NCBI GenBank assembly: GCA_048498035.1
Contig: JBEHYT010000006.1
Span: 62,001 to 126,000, forward strand
From: CADEDV01 sp048498035
GTDB lineage: Bacteria; Bacteroidota; Bacteroidia; Chitinophagales; Chitinophagaceae
Direction of reading: 5' to 3'
Length of the DNA: 64,000 bases
The notes under the pieces were generated by a model. The model saw nothing but the letters and a program-made list of their open reading frames with translations. It did no database searches and was not told the origin of the DNA. Within the stretch, counting starts at the first letter, position 1. The number at the start of each line of letters is the position of its first letter. Positions 25,313 through 35,083 of the stretch are shown piece by piece. The translations under genes and the position numbers were made by a program.

Positions 25313-28300
25313 ATGATGAAAAAGATTATCTATATAGTTTTCGCGTTGCTGCTTGGTTTGCGCGTGTCTGCGCAGGTTAACAATTGTTGCCCGCAGTTCA
25401 ACTTACAGCAGCTCAATTCTACGATGGCCTGCCCGGGCGACAATAGTTGCAAAGAACAATCTCACAATGGTGATACACCGGCCGGTCCTCAACTGCAATT
25501 AGTGATTGCCTGCAAAATGAGTACGCAATCCTATTATGTATTTCCCAATTTGCCTGGCTTTACTTATTCCTGGCAACTGGTGGGAGGAACGGCGCCGTCA
25601 CTGTCGGCAAATCCGCTGGTGGTAACCTGGGGAAGTGGCGCGCAGGGTTTTATACAGGTAATTGTGTCTGATGCCAGCGGCACCTGTAGAGACACCCTCA
25701 CGCGCAAAGTTTGTTTACTGGACGCACCGGTGGCGTCTTTTACGGTGTCTCCGTCTCTTACCGTTTGTACGGCACAACCTGTTACATTCACAAATACCTC
25801 CGCGGGTGGTATCAGCTATAGCTGGGACTTTGGTGATAATACCGGGTCTACGGCACAAAACCCACCGCCACATACATACGCGAGCCCAGGAACCTATACG
25901 GTGGTGCTTACCGTTTCCAACGGAAGCAGTGGTGGGGCAAATGGCGGCGGCGAACGATGCGGATGTACAGATACTGCTACTGCGGTAATACATGTAGTAG
26001 CAGGCTCCGGACCAACCATTACTTCCAGTTGTAAAAAAATGCTGTGTCCCGGTGATACCGCAACGTATTGCGTTAGCAACGGCTGCGCACCGTATAATTG
26101 GTCGGTAAATGGCGGCACCATTATTGGATCTGCCACGGGTCCCTGCATCACCGTAAAATGGGACACCCCTCCGGCGACCTATCCAACTTCTGTTTCTGTA
26201 ACAACAGGTTGCGCCGGATCCTGCAGCAACACAGCTACGCTCAACGTTCCTGTACTGTATAATAATATACCTGTTGCGGGTCCCAGCCCGGTATGTGCGG
26301 GAACAACAACATCTTATTCCCTACCGGCAATGCCCGGCACATTTTACAACTGGACGCTAACCGGCGGTGGCGGCGGTTCAATTGTTGCCGCAGATAGCAA
26401 TACAAACGTTGTTAACATTAACTGGACCGGTCCTGCGGGTACTGCTGTGTTAACCTGTAATTATCATAACCCGTATTCAGGTTGCAGCGGCAGCACAACA
26501 CTCAATATCGATGTTCGTAAAAAATTTGAATTAACCGGTGTTACGCCACTTTGTACCAATAATACCGGCAGCTATAGTGTTGTAGGCGGTGGTACTGCTA
26601 ACTGGACAGTAAGTCCGGCCAGCGGCTATACCATTGGCGGATCCACTACAGGCGTTGCGGGGATAAGTGTGAACTGGACAACGGCCGGCAGTTATGTGGT
26701 AGCAGCGGTGCCGGTTACCCCCGCCAATTATTGTAATGCATCGGCATCTATGAACGTGGTGGTAAATCCAACCCCGGTGTTGAGCGCTATTGCCGGTTCA
26801 ACACAAATATGCCCGGGAAGTTTTTATACCTATAGCGTTACGAGCAGTCTGCCGGGTTCTTTCAGTTGGTCGGCAGCCAATGGTACTATTATTTCCACTA
26901 TGGGCGCCAATAACGATTCTGTGGTGATCAAATGGTTGGGAACCGGCTCCCAGGTTGTAACGGTTTCTCAAATGGTGAATGGTTGTACCGGCTCTGCAAC
27001 GTTAGCGGTGAGCAATGTGCCCGTACCAACAATTGCCGGCGCTTCTTCAGTTTGTCGCGATTCGCTGGCTAATTATACCGCATCCGGCGCTCTGCCAGCG
27101 GGAAGTTATACCTGGACGGTAGTTCCTGCAGCTGCGGGAACAATACAGGGCGGACAGGGAACAAACAGCGTTAATATATTGTGGCCGGGGGGCACATCGC
27201 CCGGAAGCACTACTGCGAATGTGCAGGTGGTAGTATGTGGCTATCCGCCCGTCAATTTTCCTGTTACCATCACTACACCGCCAAATGTTACTGTAAACAA
27301 AAGCGGAAGTCTTTGCGCAGGCGGTGTTACACTCACTGTTTCCGGATCACTTCCCTGTTACCAGTGGTTCCTGAATGGCAGTCCGATCTCAGGTGCCAAC
27401 GCCGCTACTTATACTGCTACTACTTATGGTTATTATGAAGTGAAATGCCCCGGGCAGTGCTCAGGATACGGTGGTGTTTTTGTACCACGCGAACATATTC
27501 CTAATGTTACGATCACTGCAGACAATGTACTTACCTATTGTACAGGAACGCCAATCAATGTAAACCTTCTTTCTGCCACGCATCCCGGCTGCTCATTCCT
27601 TTGGTATAAAAATGGCGTTTCCACAGGAACAACTACAGGCACGCTGAATGTAACAACGCCGGGCTCTTATTTTGTGGTGGTAAACTGCGGAAATTGTAAG
27701 GATACTTCGAATGTGCTGGTGGTAGACACTACCAACTGTAACCCGGGATCTGGTTGTGACTTCTCGTCTATTTTACGGGAACCCGTAACAGACGCGATTG
27801 CGAAAGCGGGACCCCGCCCTGCCAGCGGACCAGATGAGGGAACACCGTATTATACGGCTACATTATCCATTAATCCTCCGTCTAACCCCTGCAACAATCC
27901 AACGTTTACAGCAAACTACAGTTTTACCGGCGTGCATTCGTTAAACTCTGGTATCCATTGGGATTTTGGAGATGGTACAACGGCAAATACGATTGTTCCC
28001 AACGGCACCGGCACTACACCCGCCACACCGCCGCACGCCTACACTTCAGTAGGAACCTATGTTGTAATGGCCTGGGCGTATGTAAACTGTCCGCCACCAC
28101 CCACACCGCATACCTGCCTGCTGTGGGATACGATACATTATACAGTACCGGTGGCAGCCAATTTTAATTATAGTGTCAACTGTGATAAGATCTATCTGTC
28201 TAATCTTTCAACGGTATTATCCGGCTGCACTATTGTTTCCAACAGCTGGAGCGCGGCGGGTCCGGGAACAGCAACGTTTAGCAGTCCCACTGCTGCAAGT

Positions 28301-30895
28301 CCTGTTCTTACCGTATCACAATCGGGTGTATACAATGTAACATTGCAGGTAACATCCAGTTGCAACGGTTGTACCGCACAGGTTACAATCCCGGTTACCG
28401 TTAATCTTCCTTCGGCTACCTTCACGGTTCCTTCACCGGTATGTACCGGAACGCCCGTAAGCTTTAATGCACCTGCCGGGGGAACGCATTACCTATGGGA
28501 TTTTGGAGATGGCTACACATCGTCATTACAGTCGCCGTCACATTCTTTCGCGGCAGCGCCACCCTCGCCTACTGTTACGCTTACTGTTACAGACGCCCTG
28601 GGATGCGTTTCAACAGCCACTCAACCCGTTTCGGTGGTAACACCGCCCGCACTTACTATTTCGGGAGATCAACTGATTTGCCCGGGAAGTACGGCAACTA
28701 TTACTGCGAATGGTTCCGGCTTTACAAACTATACCTTCTATCAAAATGGTGTGGCTGTGCAAAGCGGCCCTGCTAATAGTTATTCAACCGGTGTTGCAGG
28801 TACCTTTTATGTTGTAGCATCTGTGGGTGGTAATTGCCCGGTAACATCCGTACAAACTCATGTTTTCTATAAGCCACAGCCTACGGCCCACATTGTTGGC
28901 AATGGTACAACCTGTTTGTACAGTGGTACTGCATATATATACCTGTATAACTCAGTAAATGATCCTACGTGGAGCTATTCCTGGACTGCGGCGGGTAATC
29001 CTGCTGTGCTCTCCACAACGTTTGATCTGAATACTACTGTGAATACACCGGGAAATTACAGTTACATTCTCGCCGTTACCAATAGTGACGGTTGTACTGC
29101 CCGCGATACGTTTTGCGTGGTAGTGGGTCAACAACCGCAGGTAACCATTACGGGAGGCAGCGGCACATTATGTGCAGGAACTTCTCACACGTTTACGGCA
29201 ACAGCAACCCCGGCCAACCCGAATTACATTTACCAATGGAGCAACGGTGTTACCGGTCCTACAATGACCACTTCACAACCGGGAATGTACAGTGTGAACG
29301 TTACCGATCCTGCTACCGGATGTATAGGTGGCGGATTTGCAGGAACCATCCAAAAACGTCCATCTGCAATTTTATTCCCGGCAGGATGTGATACGCTTTG
29401 TGATTATGACTCCATTATACCACCGTTGGCGCTGGCGCCGGGACAGGACTATTCCATGTACAATATCCAGTGGCTGCTGAATAACGTACCATTCTATACC
29501 GGCCCGGTGTTGAACCTGCAAAGCCAGATGTCGCAGTTAAACTACGGCGTTAATAATATCTCGATCGTTGTTACTTACAATGGCTGCTCCGATACATCAG
29601 GCGTTTATAATCTCTTTATTAAAAAATGTGGCGGCTGCAGTTGCGCCGACAGCCATTGGAATGAATTGTATTGGTATTATAATAGTGATGATCCCAAGAA
29701 CCCGGTAAAGAAGAAATTTGAATGTGGAAAGGATTTTGGAGTGCTGGACTGCAATAAGCCGATTACATTCTTTGCAAGTTATCAATGCAATCCCGATAGT
29801 TGCAACCAGGCAGTAAGCTACCAGCTAACCGGTACTGTAACACAATCCGGCACTATGCCGTTCAGTACGCTTGGTTTGCCTGCGGGTGGCTATACGCTAA
29901 CCATGATTGGCCAATGTGGAGATTCTACCTGCAACCGCTGCGTAATTAAATTTAAAATTGATTGTAAGGATTGCGATTGTAAAGGAAGTAAATGGGGAAC
30001 AATATCGCTTACACAGGTTCCTACAGATGTAACGTTGCCCGGCTCCAAAGCGGTAATTGGTCATCCGCAGCTTGGTGTTGATCTCAAATGTGGAAAGACC
30101 TACGAGATCAAATGCAATACCACTTATAATGTAGCCGCCTCCTACATTTGTGCTAAACCTAACTGTACCGGCTCGGTGAATTACGTGTTAACAACACCCA
30201 GCGGAACCAGCAGCGGAACTGCACCGTTTAATTTTACACCAACAGCAAGCGGTGTTTATACACTTACGCTCTATGGATATTGCGGTAACCAGCTTTGCGA
30301 TAGTTGTGTGATCCGGTTCAAGGTAGACTGTGGCACTACGCCTCCACCGCCCTGTTGTATCTATACTATCGGTGTAAAAGATCCGTCGGTACAATTAACA
30401 ACGCTGGCAGATCCGGCGGCCACGGTTGCTGCGGCAGACTTCGGCATCAGCGGTCCGGCAGGAAACCTGTTTACAGAAATACGTGCTGAAGTAGTTGGGT
30501 TTGACCTGAGCAGTAATTTTAATAATGAGTGTCTCAGTTGCAAAACGAAGCCCTATGCCTGGAGCAGTATCTATCAGCCGGGCCCGGTTGCCTCGATAGC
30601 GCCACAGGTTAGTTTGTTTGGCGGAACCAGCGCACCGGCATTCAACCCGGCAGGTACGGGCGTATATCAAAACCCGAGGGAAGTGATTTGGAATAATGGT
30701 GGAGGCGCTTTTGCACTTCCTTCATCAATTCACCTGTCGTTCCTGTTGCCACCAGCATCCATTATTACCTGTTGTGATCTCACTGCAAAAATTTGTGTGA
30801 AGTTTACGTTCAGGGATAAAGATTGCAGGGAATGTACCAGTATCGTATGTTTTACAGTAATAATAAAACCCGGTAGTACGGGAGTAACAAAATAA
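25313..30895 (+). CDS. Giant secreted PKD/Ig-like repeat protein with cysteine-rich C-terminal domain
   Basis: The frame is open from 25223, but the signal peptide MMKKIIYIVFALLLGLRVSAQ fixes the start at 25313, giving 1860 residues. PKD domains are marked by SYSWDFGDN (about 171), IHWDFGDGT (about 882) and YLWDFGDGY (about 1062). Between and after them are many Ig-like units that begin with a Cys-containing GxxxVC strand. Residues about 1441-1675 contain two cysteine-rich tandem repeats (each with SW, CGK, ASYxC, YTLT.xGxCG and CVIxFKxDC). Residues about 1681-1860 share the C-terminal domain of the preceding gene product. No standard type A T9SS signature is obvious. It is likely an extracellular adhesin or fibre component. 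The gap to the previous gene is 22 bases. Confidence 0.85.
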   Translation: MMKKIIYIVFALLLGLRVSAQVNNCCPQFNLQQLNSTMACPGDNSCKEQSHNGDTPAGPQLQLVIACKMSTQSYYVFPNLPGFTYSWQLVGGTAPSLSANPLVVTWGSGAQGFIQVIVSDASGTCRDTLTRKVCLLDAPVASFTVSPSLTVCTAQPVTFTNTSAGGISYSWDFGDNTGSTAQNPPPHTYASPGTYTVVLTVSNGSSGGANGGGERCGCTDTATAVIHVVAGSGPTITSSCKKMLCPGDTATYCVSNGCAPYNWSVNGGTIIGSATGPCITVKWDTPPATYPTSVSVTTGCAGSCSNTATLNVPVLYNNIPVAGPSPVCAGTTTSYSLPAMPGTFYNWTLTGGGGGSIVAADSNTNVVNINWTGPAGTAVLTCNYHNPYSGCSGSTTLNIDVRKKFELTGVTPLCTNNTGSYSVVGGGTANWTVSPASGYTIGGSTTGVAGISVNWTTAGSYVVAAVPVTPANYCNASASMNVVVNPTPVLSAIAGSTQICPGSFYTYSVTSSLPGSFSWSAANGTIISTMGANNDSVVIKWLGTGSQVVTVSQMVNGCTGSATLAVSNVPVPTIAGASSVCRDSLANYTASGALPAGSYTWTVVPAAAGTIQGGQGTNSVNILWPGGTSPGSTTANVQVVVCGYPPVNFPVTITTPPNVTVNKSGSLCAGGVTLTVSGSLPCYQWFLNGSPISGANAATYTATTYGYYEVKCPGQCSGYGGVFVPREHIPNVTITADNVLTYCTGTPINVNLLSATHPGCSFLWYKNGVSTGTTTGTLNVTTPGSYFVVVNCGNCKDTSNVLVVDTTNCNPGSGCDFSSILREPVTDAIAKAGPRPASGPDEGTPYYTATLSINPPSNPCNNPTFTANYSFTGVHSLNSGIHWDFGDGTTANTIVPNGTGTTPATPPHAYTSVGTYVVMAWAYVNCPPPPTPHTCLLWDTIHYTVPVAANFNYSVNCDKIYLSNLSTVLSGCTIVSNSWSAAGPGTATFSSPTAASPVLTVSQSGVYNVTLQVTSSCNGCTAQVTIPVTVNLPSATFTVPSPVCTGTPVSFNAPAGGTHYLWDFGDGYTSSLQSPSHSFAAAPPSPTVTLTVTDALGCVSTATQPVSVVTPPALTISGDQLICPGSTATITANGSGFTNYTFYQNGVAVQSGPANSYSTGVAGTFYVVASVGGNCPVTSVQTHVFYKPQPTAHIVGNGTTCLYSGTAYIYLYNSVNDPTWSYSWTAAGNPAVLSTTFDLNTTVNTPGNYSYILAVTNSDGCTARDTFCVVVGQQPQVTITGGSGTLCAGTSHTFTATATPANPNYIYQWSNGVTGPTMTTSQPGMYSVNVTDPATGCIGGGFAGTIQKRPSAILFPAGCDTLCDYDSIIPPLALAPGQDYSMYNIQWLLNNVPFYTGPVLNLQSQMSQLNYGVNNISIVVTYNGCSDTSGVYNLFIKKCGGCSCADSHWNELYWYYNSDDPKNPVKKKFECGKDFGVLDCNKPITFFASYQCNPDSCNQAVSYQLTGTVTQSGTMPFSTLGLPAGGYTLTMIGQCGDSTCNRCVIKFKIDCKDCDCKGSKWGTISLTQVPTDVTLPGSKAVIGHPQLGVDLKCGKTYEIKCNTTYNVAASYICAKPNCTGSVNYVLTTPSGTSSGTAPFNFTPTASGVYTLTLYGYCGNQLCDSCVIRFKVDCGTTPPPPCCIYTIGVKDPSVQLTTLADPAATVAAADFGISGPAGNLFTEIRAEVVGFDLSSNFNNECLSCKTKPYAWSSIYQPGPVASIAPQVSLFGGTSAPAFNPAGTGVYQNPREVIWNNGGGAFALPSSIHLSFLLPPASIITCCDLTAKICVKFTFRDKDCRECTSIVCFTVIIKPGSTGVTK

Positions 30896-31005
30896 ATAAC
30901 CATTAAACCAAACAATCCGTAAACTATGTACCGCTGCCCCGCCTGTTTTGCAGGTGGTTGCGAAACAGTTCGGGTGCCGGCGGGTCATAATCAAAACCAT
31001 GAATT

Positions 31006-32748
31006 ATGTATAACCGGGTTGTGTACTGGATTTTCGGTGTATTGCTGTTGGGGCAGGTGCAGCTGCTGCAGGCACAGGACTCAGCAGCTGATCATTCGTC
31101 ATTCCGCATTAGCGGAACGGCAGGTGTTTCCTATGAACATTATGGCCTTAGCCGCTCACCCTCCGGCTGGAATGGATATTTACCAAGAAAACCCTGGAAC
31201 CAGGTGCGGTTTAATTTTTCGCCGGAAATGCAATTTGGGAAGGATTTTGTTTTGCCGTTTAATTTCAATTTCGCGTTGAAACCGGTTAACTATGCCGGGC
31301 CGTACACCGGCATCCGTCATCAAAGCTTCGCGCAGTTTGTAACTAACCCGATGAACAGTTTTGGCATCAGCCCGCGTTATAAATGGGCTGAGTTGCAGTT
31401 GGGAACACAATACCTGAATTATTCTGAATTAAGCACCGGTGATATCGGAATTTTTGGCGCCGGATTCAGCATTCATCCCGGCAATACAATCGTTAAGTTT
31501 TTTACCGGGCTCTCGCAAGAGGCCGTTAACTTTTATACCGGTCCGCCGGCCGCCACCGGCGCCTATCGTCGATCTAATTGGATGATGCAGGTGGGACGGG
31601 AGCGTGAAGGAAAATACCTGGTGGCGTTTAACCTGGTAAAAGGTCGGGACCATGTAAATTCTGCTGATACGGTTTTGCCCTCCATTCGTCCGCAGGAAGG
31701 GTTTACCATGAGTTTGGTAAGCCGCTTTCGTTTTGAAAAAGGCTGGTATTCCGAAGCCGAGATAGCACAATCCATTTATACAAAAGATCTAACCTTACCG
31801 GAAGATACGTTGCTGAAAGGGTTTCATCCATTTATCGATCCACATTCTTCCACCGTAAAAGATTACGCGGCAGAAGCTGCCGTGGGAAAACGAAGCAACA
31901 ATTTTGACATCGGCATAAAGTTGAAATACCTCGGCGCCGGTTTTGAAACGCCCGGTTATCCCTTTCTGCTGCCTGATCGACTGGATTACACTCTTAATAC
32001 CCGCTTCAATACCTGGAAAAGCAAACAGGGTGGTTATAAAATGAACGTAGTGGCCAGCGTAGGACAGCGTGTGAATAATGTTAGTAGCACCACCCTTCGC
32101 GCCAAACAATTTATTGGTAACATTAACTGGTTTACCCAATTTAATGAGCACTGGAATTTAAACCTCAGTTTTAATAATTTTGGATTCCAGGCGCCCGGCG
32201 GTATTAATCCCTACGGTATCAAAAATGTAAGTAACGATCTTGGTATTAATCCTTCCTATACCTGGACTACCACCAGCGCCATTCATCTCCTTAGCCTAAG
32301 CTATAATTACAGCAAATATGATGAACGCGATGTTGTGACCGGTCTTATTACATCCAATAATACACATACCGCGCTGCTGACGTATGTGCCTACATTTCTT
32401 AACAAACCGCTTTCTCCTGATTTTAGCGTGATGTATTTTAAAAATACGTTCCCTGGCTTTGGCCTTACGCTGGTAACCGTTAGTTCAGGACTTAGCATGC
32501 CTGCGCTCAAACGAAAAATGAACCTGCGCGGTCAGCTGCAATACAATTATTCAAAAAATAATAGTTTCAAAAACAACGACAATATTATTGCATCGTGCAG
32601 TGTTGATTGGAAGTTGTCGGAAAAGATCAACTGGAACACGTTTTTTTGTTCCAACCATTTTAAGTATAAAAACGAAATTGTTCCCAACAATGCCAGCTAC
32701 CTGGAAAGTACCGTGCGTACCGGGTTCCAGTACCGGTTTGGGAAATAA
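31006..32748 (+). CDS. Predicted outer-membrane beta-barrel protein
   Basis: A 580-residue protein with a signal peptide (about 1-24, ending LLQAQ). The rest is a run of alternating amphipathic strands rich in aromatic residues (LPFNFNFALKPVNY, SPRYKWAELQLGTQYLNY, WNLNLSFNNFGF) ending in an aromatic strand, GFQYRFGK, as outer-membrane barrels do. I do not recognise a named family; it is not TonB-dependent (no plug). A basic, aromatic loop sits near residue 40. Set between two secreted proteins of the same operon, it could anchor or export them. ATG 31006 is the first good start, 110 bases after the giant gene. Confidence 0.7.
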   Translation: MYNRVVYWIFGVLLLGQVQLLQAQDSAADHSSFRISGTAGVSYEHYGLSRSPSGWNGYLPRKPWNQVRFNFSPEMQFGKDFVLPFNFNFALKPVNYAGPYTGIRHQSFAQFVTNPMNSFGISPRYKWAELQLGTQYLNYSELSTGDIGIFGAGFSIHPGNTIVKFFTGLSQEAVNFYTGPPAATGAYRRSNWMMQVGREREGKYLVAFNLVKGRDHVNSADTVLPSIRPQEGFTMSLVSRFRFEKGWYSEAEIAQSIYTKDLTLPEDTLLKGFHPFIDPHSSTVKDYAAEAAVGKRSNNFDIGIKLKYLGAGFETPGYPFLLPDRLDYTLNTRFNTWKSKQGGYKMNVVASVGQRVNNVSSTTLRAKQFIGNINWFTQFNEHWNLNLSFNNFGFQAPGGINPYGIKNVSNDLGINPSYTWTTTSAIHLLSLSYNYSKYDERDVVTGLITSNNTHTALLTYVPTFLNKPLSPDFSVMYFKNTFPGFGLTLVTVSSGLSMPALKRKMNLRGQLQYNYSKNNSFKNNDNIIASCSVDWKLSEKINWNTFFCSNHFKYKNEIVPNNASYLESTVRTGFQYRFGK

Positions 32749-32760
32749 AAAGCGATCGTT

Positions 32761-33774
32761 ATGAAAAAAATTCTTGGTATTCTTTTTTTTGCCGGCTTTA
32801 GTATCGCCACGGCGGCACAGGCAATTACGACCAACCTGCAGGTGGCGGCTAATCCACCGGCAACGCTTATCGACTGGCCATTAAAGAAAGAAGTGCTTAC
32901 ATACGTTGCCGTTAACCAGGGCACAGAGCGTCCGTTTATCATAAAGGCAGACCTGCATCTTTCCGATGGCACTCCTGTTGCCACCACCAACCTGGCAGCA
33001 GCCACCGTGCGGACCATTGGAAGGAACGCAAGCCTGGTGATGAATGCGGCTGATGTATTGCCGCTTGAAAAAATGAATTTTACAGGAAGGTTCAAGACGA
33101 TTTTAGCCCGTACGGGTAAATTGCCGGCGGGAATGTATGAATTATGTATACAACTGGTAAATCCCGGGGATTTTGTGCCGGTGAGTGAAAGCCGTTGCCG
33201 CATCTTTACCATTGCGGCAGTTCAACTACCCATTATGATGATGCCGGCCGACCAATCGATACTCGACCTGCAAAAGGCACAAACCGCCATCACTTTCCGG
33301 TGGACCCCAGCGGCTCCGGCGCCGAAAGAAATATTAACCTACCGTGTAACGGTTTTTGAGGTATTGGAAGGACAGCAGCCGATGCAGGCATTTCGTTCCA
33401 ATCAGCCATTGCTGGTAAAAGATGTAATTGCTTCCACGCAATTGATCTGGCAGCCACAACTCGGCATTACGTATTGTTGTAATGATTCAATGACGTTGAG
33501 AACAAAAAGTGATTCTACACGGCAGTGGGGCGATCCGCATGAAAATCCAAATGGAAAAGCACTTCCTCCTTACGTGAATGATGCATCCGTATTTGTCTGG
33601 TCTGTACAAACAATCGACTCGCAGGGACGGCCGTTTGGAGATGGAAATATTAACGGGGACGGATATTCGGAACCAACCGTATTTTATATTGACCGAAGGC
33701 CACCACAGTTACGATCCGGAAAGCCGCCTACGCGTATTATTTATCTTAATCCCATCAACGCCCCAAGGCGATAA
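32761..33774 (+). CDS. Secreted protein, paralogue of the first gene of the operon
   Basis: A 337-residue exported protein (signal peptide MKKILGILFFAGFSIATAAQA), 12 bases after the barrel gene. The N-terminal 150 residues parallel those of the 23692 product (LPAGMYELCIQLVNPGD against LKEGTYTLCVQFFNVDK). Residues about 157-245 match it closely: MPADQSILDL, ITFRWTPAAPAPKEILTYRVTVFEVL, QAFRSNQPLLVKDV. It ends soon after a region giving VFVWSVQTIDSQGRPFGDGN, which parallels CEFIWNVQAIGKNGKPMGRNN in the paralogue. It therefore lacks the cysteine-rich C-terminal domain of the longer protein. Function unknown. Confidence 0.7.
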   Translation: MKKILGILFFAGFSIATAAQAITTNLQVAANPPATLIDWPLKKEVLTYVAVNQGTERPFIIKADLHLSDGTPVATTNLAAATVRTIGRNASLVMNAADVLPLEKMNFTGRFKTILARTGKLPAGMYELCIQLVNPGDFVPVSESRCRIFTIAAVQLPIMMMPADQSILDLQKAQTAITFRWTPAAPAPKEILTYRVTVFEVLEGQQPMQAFRSNQPLLVKDVIASTQLIWQPQLGITYCCNDSMTLRTKSDSTRQWGDPHENPNGKALPPYVNDASVFVWSVQTIDSQGRPFGDGNINGDGYSEPTVFYIDRRPPQLRSGKPPTRIIYLNPINAPRR

Positions 33775-33785
33775 GCTAAATCGAG

Positions 33786-33793
33786 TATTTTTG
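33786..33793 (+). promoter_or_regulatory. -7 box TATTTTTG ahead of recX
   Basis: An exact TAnnTTTG match ending only five bases before the TTG start codon of recX, so the transcript would have almost no leader. No clear -33 element is visible. Confidence 0.3.
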
Positions 33794-33798
33794 TCCTG

Positions 33799-34272
33799 TT
33801 GTATAAGAAACAGCTTACGCGGGAACAGGCGCTTCAGAAGTTAAAACACTATTGTGCATACCAGGAGCGATCTCATGCAGAGGTTAAACGAAAATTGTAT
33901 GACCTTGGCGTGTGGAAGAAAGATCATGATGAAATCATCGCCACGCTGATTGAAGAAAACTATTTGAATGAAGAACGGTTTGCCATTGCTTACGCCGGAG
34001 GCAAATTCCGGATGAAGGGCTGGGGCCGTGTTCGTATCACCTACGAATTACAGCAGAGACAATTGAGTAGCTATCTCATTAAAAAAGCACTTCAACAAAT
34101 AGACGAAGAAACGTATCTGCAAACATTAAATAAGCTAGCTGCTGCGCGCTATGCTTCGCTAAAAGGAGAACAATACCTGGTGAGGCAGAAAAAAACCAGC
34201 GATTACCTTATCACAAGAGGATATGAGTTACAGCTGGTAAAAAACGCGATGCAAAAGCTGCAGGAAAAATAG
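33799..34272 (+). CDS. recX: Regulatory protein RecX
   Basis: RecX binds RecA filaments and limits recombinase activity. The 157-residue protein has the helical RecX repeats: LTREQALQKLKHYCAYQERSHAEVKRKLYDLG, IEENYLNEERFAIAYAGGKFRMKGWGR and the later ITRGYELQLVKNAMQKL. No in-frame ATG precedes the conserved region, so translation probably begins at the TTG at 33799, right behind a promoter-like box. It is preceded by the surface operon and is convergent with the T9SS-cargo gene. Confidence 0.88.
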   Translation: MYKKQLTREQALQKLKHYCAYQERSHAEVKRKLYDLGVWKKDHDEIIATLIEENYLNEERFAIAYAGGKFRMKGWGRVRITYELQQRQLSSYLIKKALQQIDEETYLQTLNKLAAARYASLKGEQYLVRQKKTSDYLITRGYELQLVKNAMQKLQEK

Positions 34273-34276
34273 CAAA

Positions 34277-34969
34277 CTATTGCACAACAATTCGTTCTGT
34301 CTGTTTCCAGGTCTTTCCTGAAATAGCAATGAAATAGATGCCACGAGGCGCCGAAGACACAGGTACACGCAAATAGCCCTTTTGACCGTTCATATTCTTC
34401 AGCAAGATTCGTTGCCCACCGGCAGACACGATCTCGATATTTTCAACTGCTTCCGGCGAATCCACATTAACGACGCCCGTTGTGACAATAGTGGGATAAA
34501 CATTTATTTTTTGGACAGCGCCTTTCCCAACGCGTACATCGGGAGAATAAAAATATCGTCCGTCAGTGGCAATTATACGCAGGCGATACGAAACAACGCC
34601 GGAGTTAACAAACTCATGGTCATAATAATATTTGCCATCGTTACTAAAAATGGCGCTTACTTCACCTGCCTGCTGATAATGCTCACCATCATTACTAAAC
34701 TCGACAACGTATCGTTGAACGTCTTTTGCGGGAGCGGTTGTCCAACTTACCCGGTTATATCCGTCAAAAGATTTAACCGACACATTAACTAAAGTAACAA
34801 AGTCGGTTGCCGGTTGAGTCCTCGTTGTAACTTCTGTCGGGATCTGTCCATTGGATAGATTCCGGTTTATTCTCGCAGATGCTTCAGAACCGTCAGCATT
34901 TACTTGTGCACAGGCTGAACTGGCAATTACCAGGAGGCTGGCGAAAAGGGGTAAAAATCTGTTCCTCAT
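34277..34969 (-). CDS. Type IX secretion cargo protein (C-terminal sorting domain)
   Basis: A 230-residue exported protein. After a signal peptide (MRNRFLPLFASLLVIASSACAQ) comes a fibronectin-III-like or similar beta-domain (VNVSVKSFDGYNRVSWTTAPAKDVQRYVVEFSNDGEHY). The last 80 residues form a type A T9SS sorting domain: VYPTIVTTGVVNVDS, NIEIVSAGGQRIL, YLRVPVSSAPRGIYFIAISG and K/R near the end. The domain directs export through the outer membrane and attachment to the surface. It is convergent with recX, 4 bases apart. Confidence 0.85.
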   Translation of the reverse strand: MRNRFLPLFASLLVIASSACAQVNADGSEASARINRNLSNGQIPTEVTTRTQPATDFVTLVNVSVKSFDGYNRVSWTTAPAKDVQRYVVEFSNDGEHYQQAGEVSAIFSNDGKYYYDHEFVNSGVVSYRLRIIATDGRYFYSPDVRVGKGAVQKINVYPTIVTTGVVNVDSPEAVENIEIVSAGGQRILLKNMNGQKGYLRVPVSSAPRGIYFIAISGKTWKQTERIVVQ

Positions 34970-35083
34970 AATCTTCTCTTTTACAGATTATAATAAGGCA
35001 AAACGAATGCCTGTTTGTAACTGTAAGAATTACAGGGGATTATTGGATGATGGCGTGTAAATTTGCGTGGAAAAATTGCAACA

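Noticed and set aside
27000..29400. Apparent repeat-driven instability or CRISPR-like periodicity in the giant gene
   Set aside because: The periodicity is at protein level (Ig/PKD modules) with diverged DNA; no short identical direct repeats with spacers.
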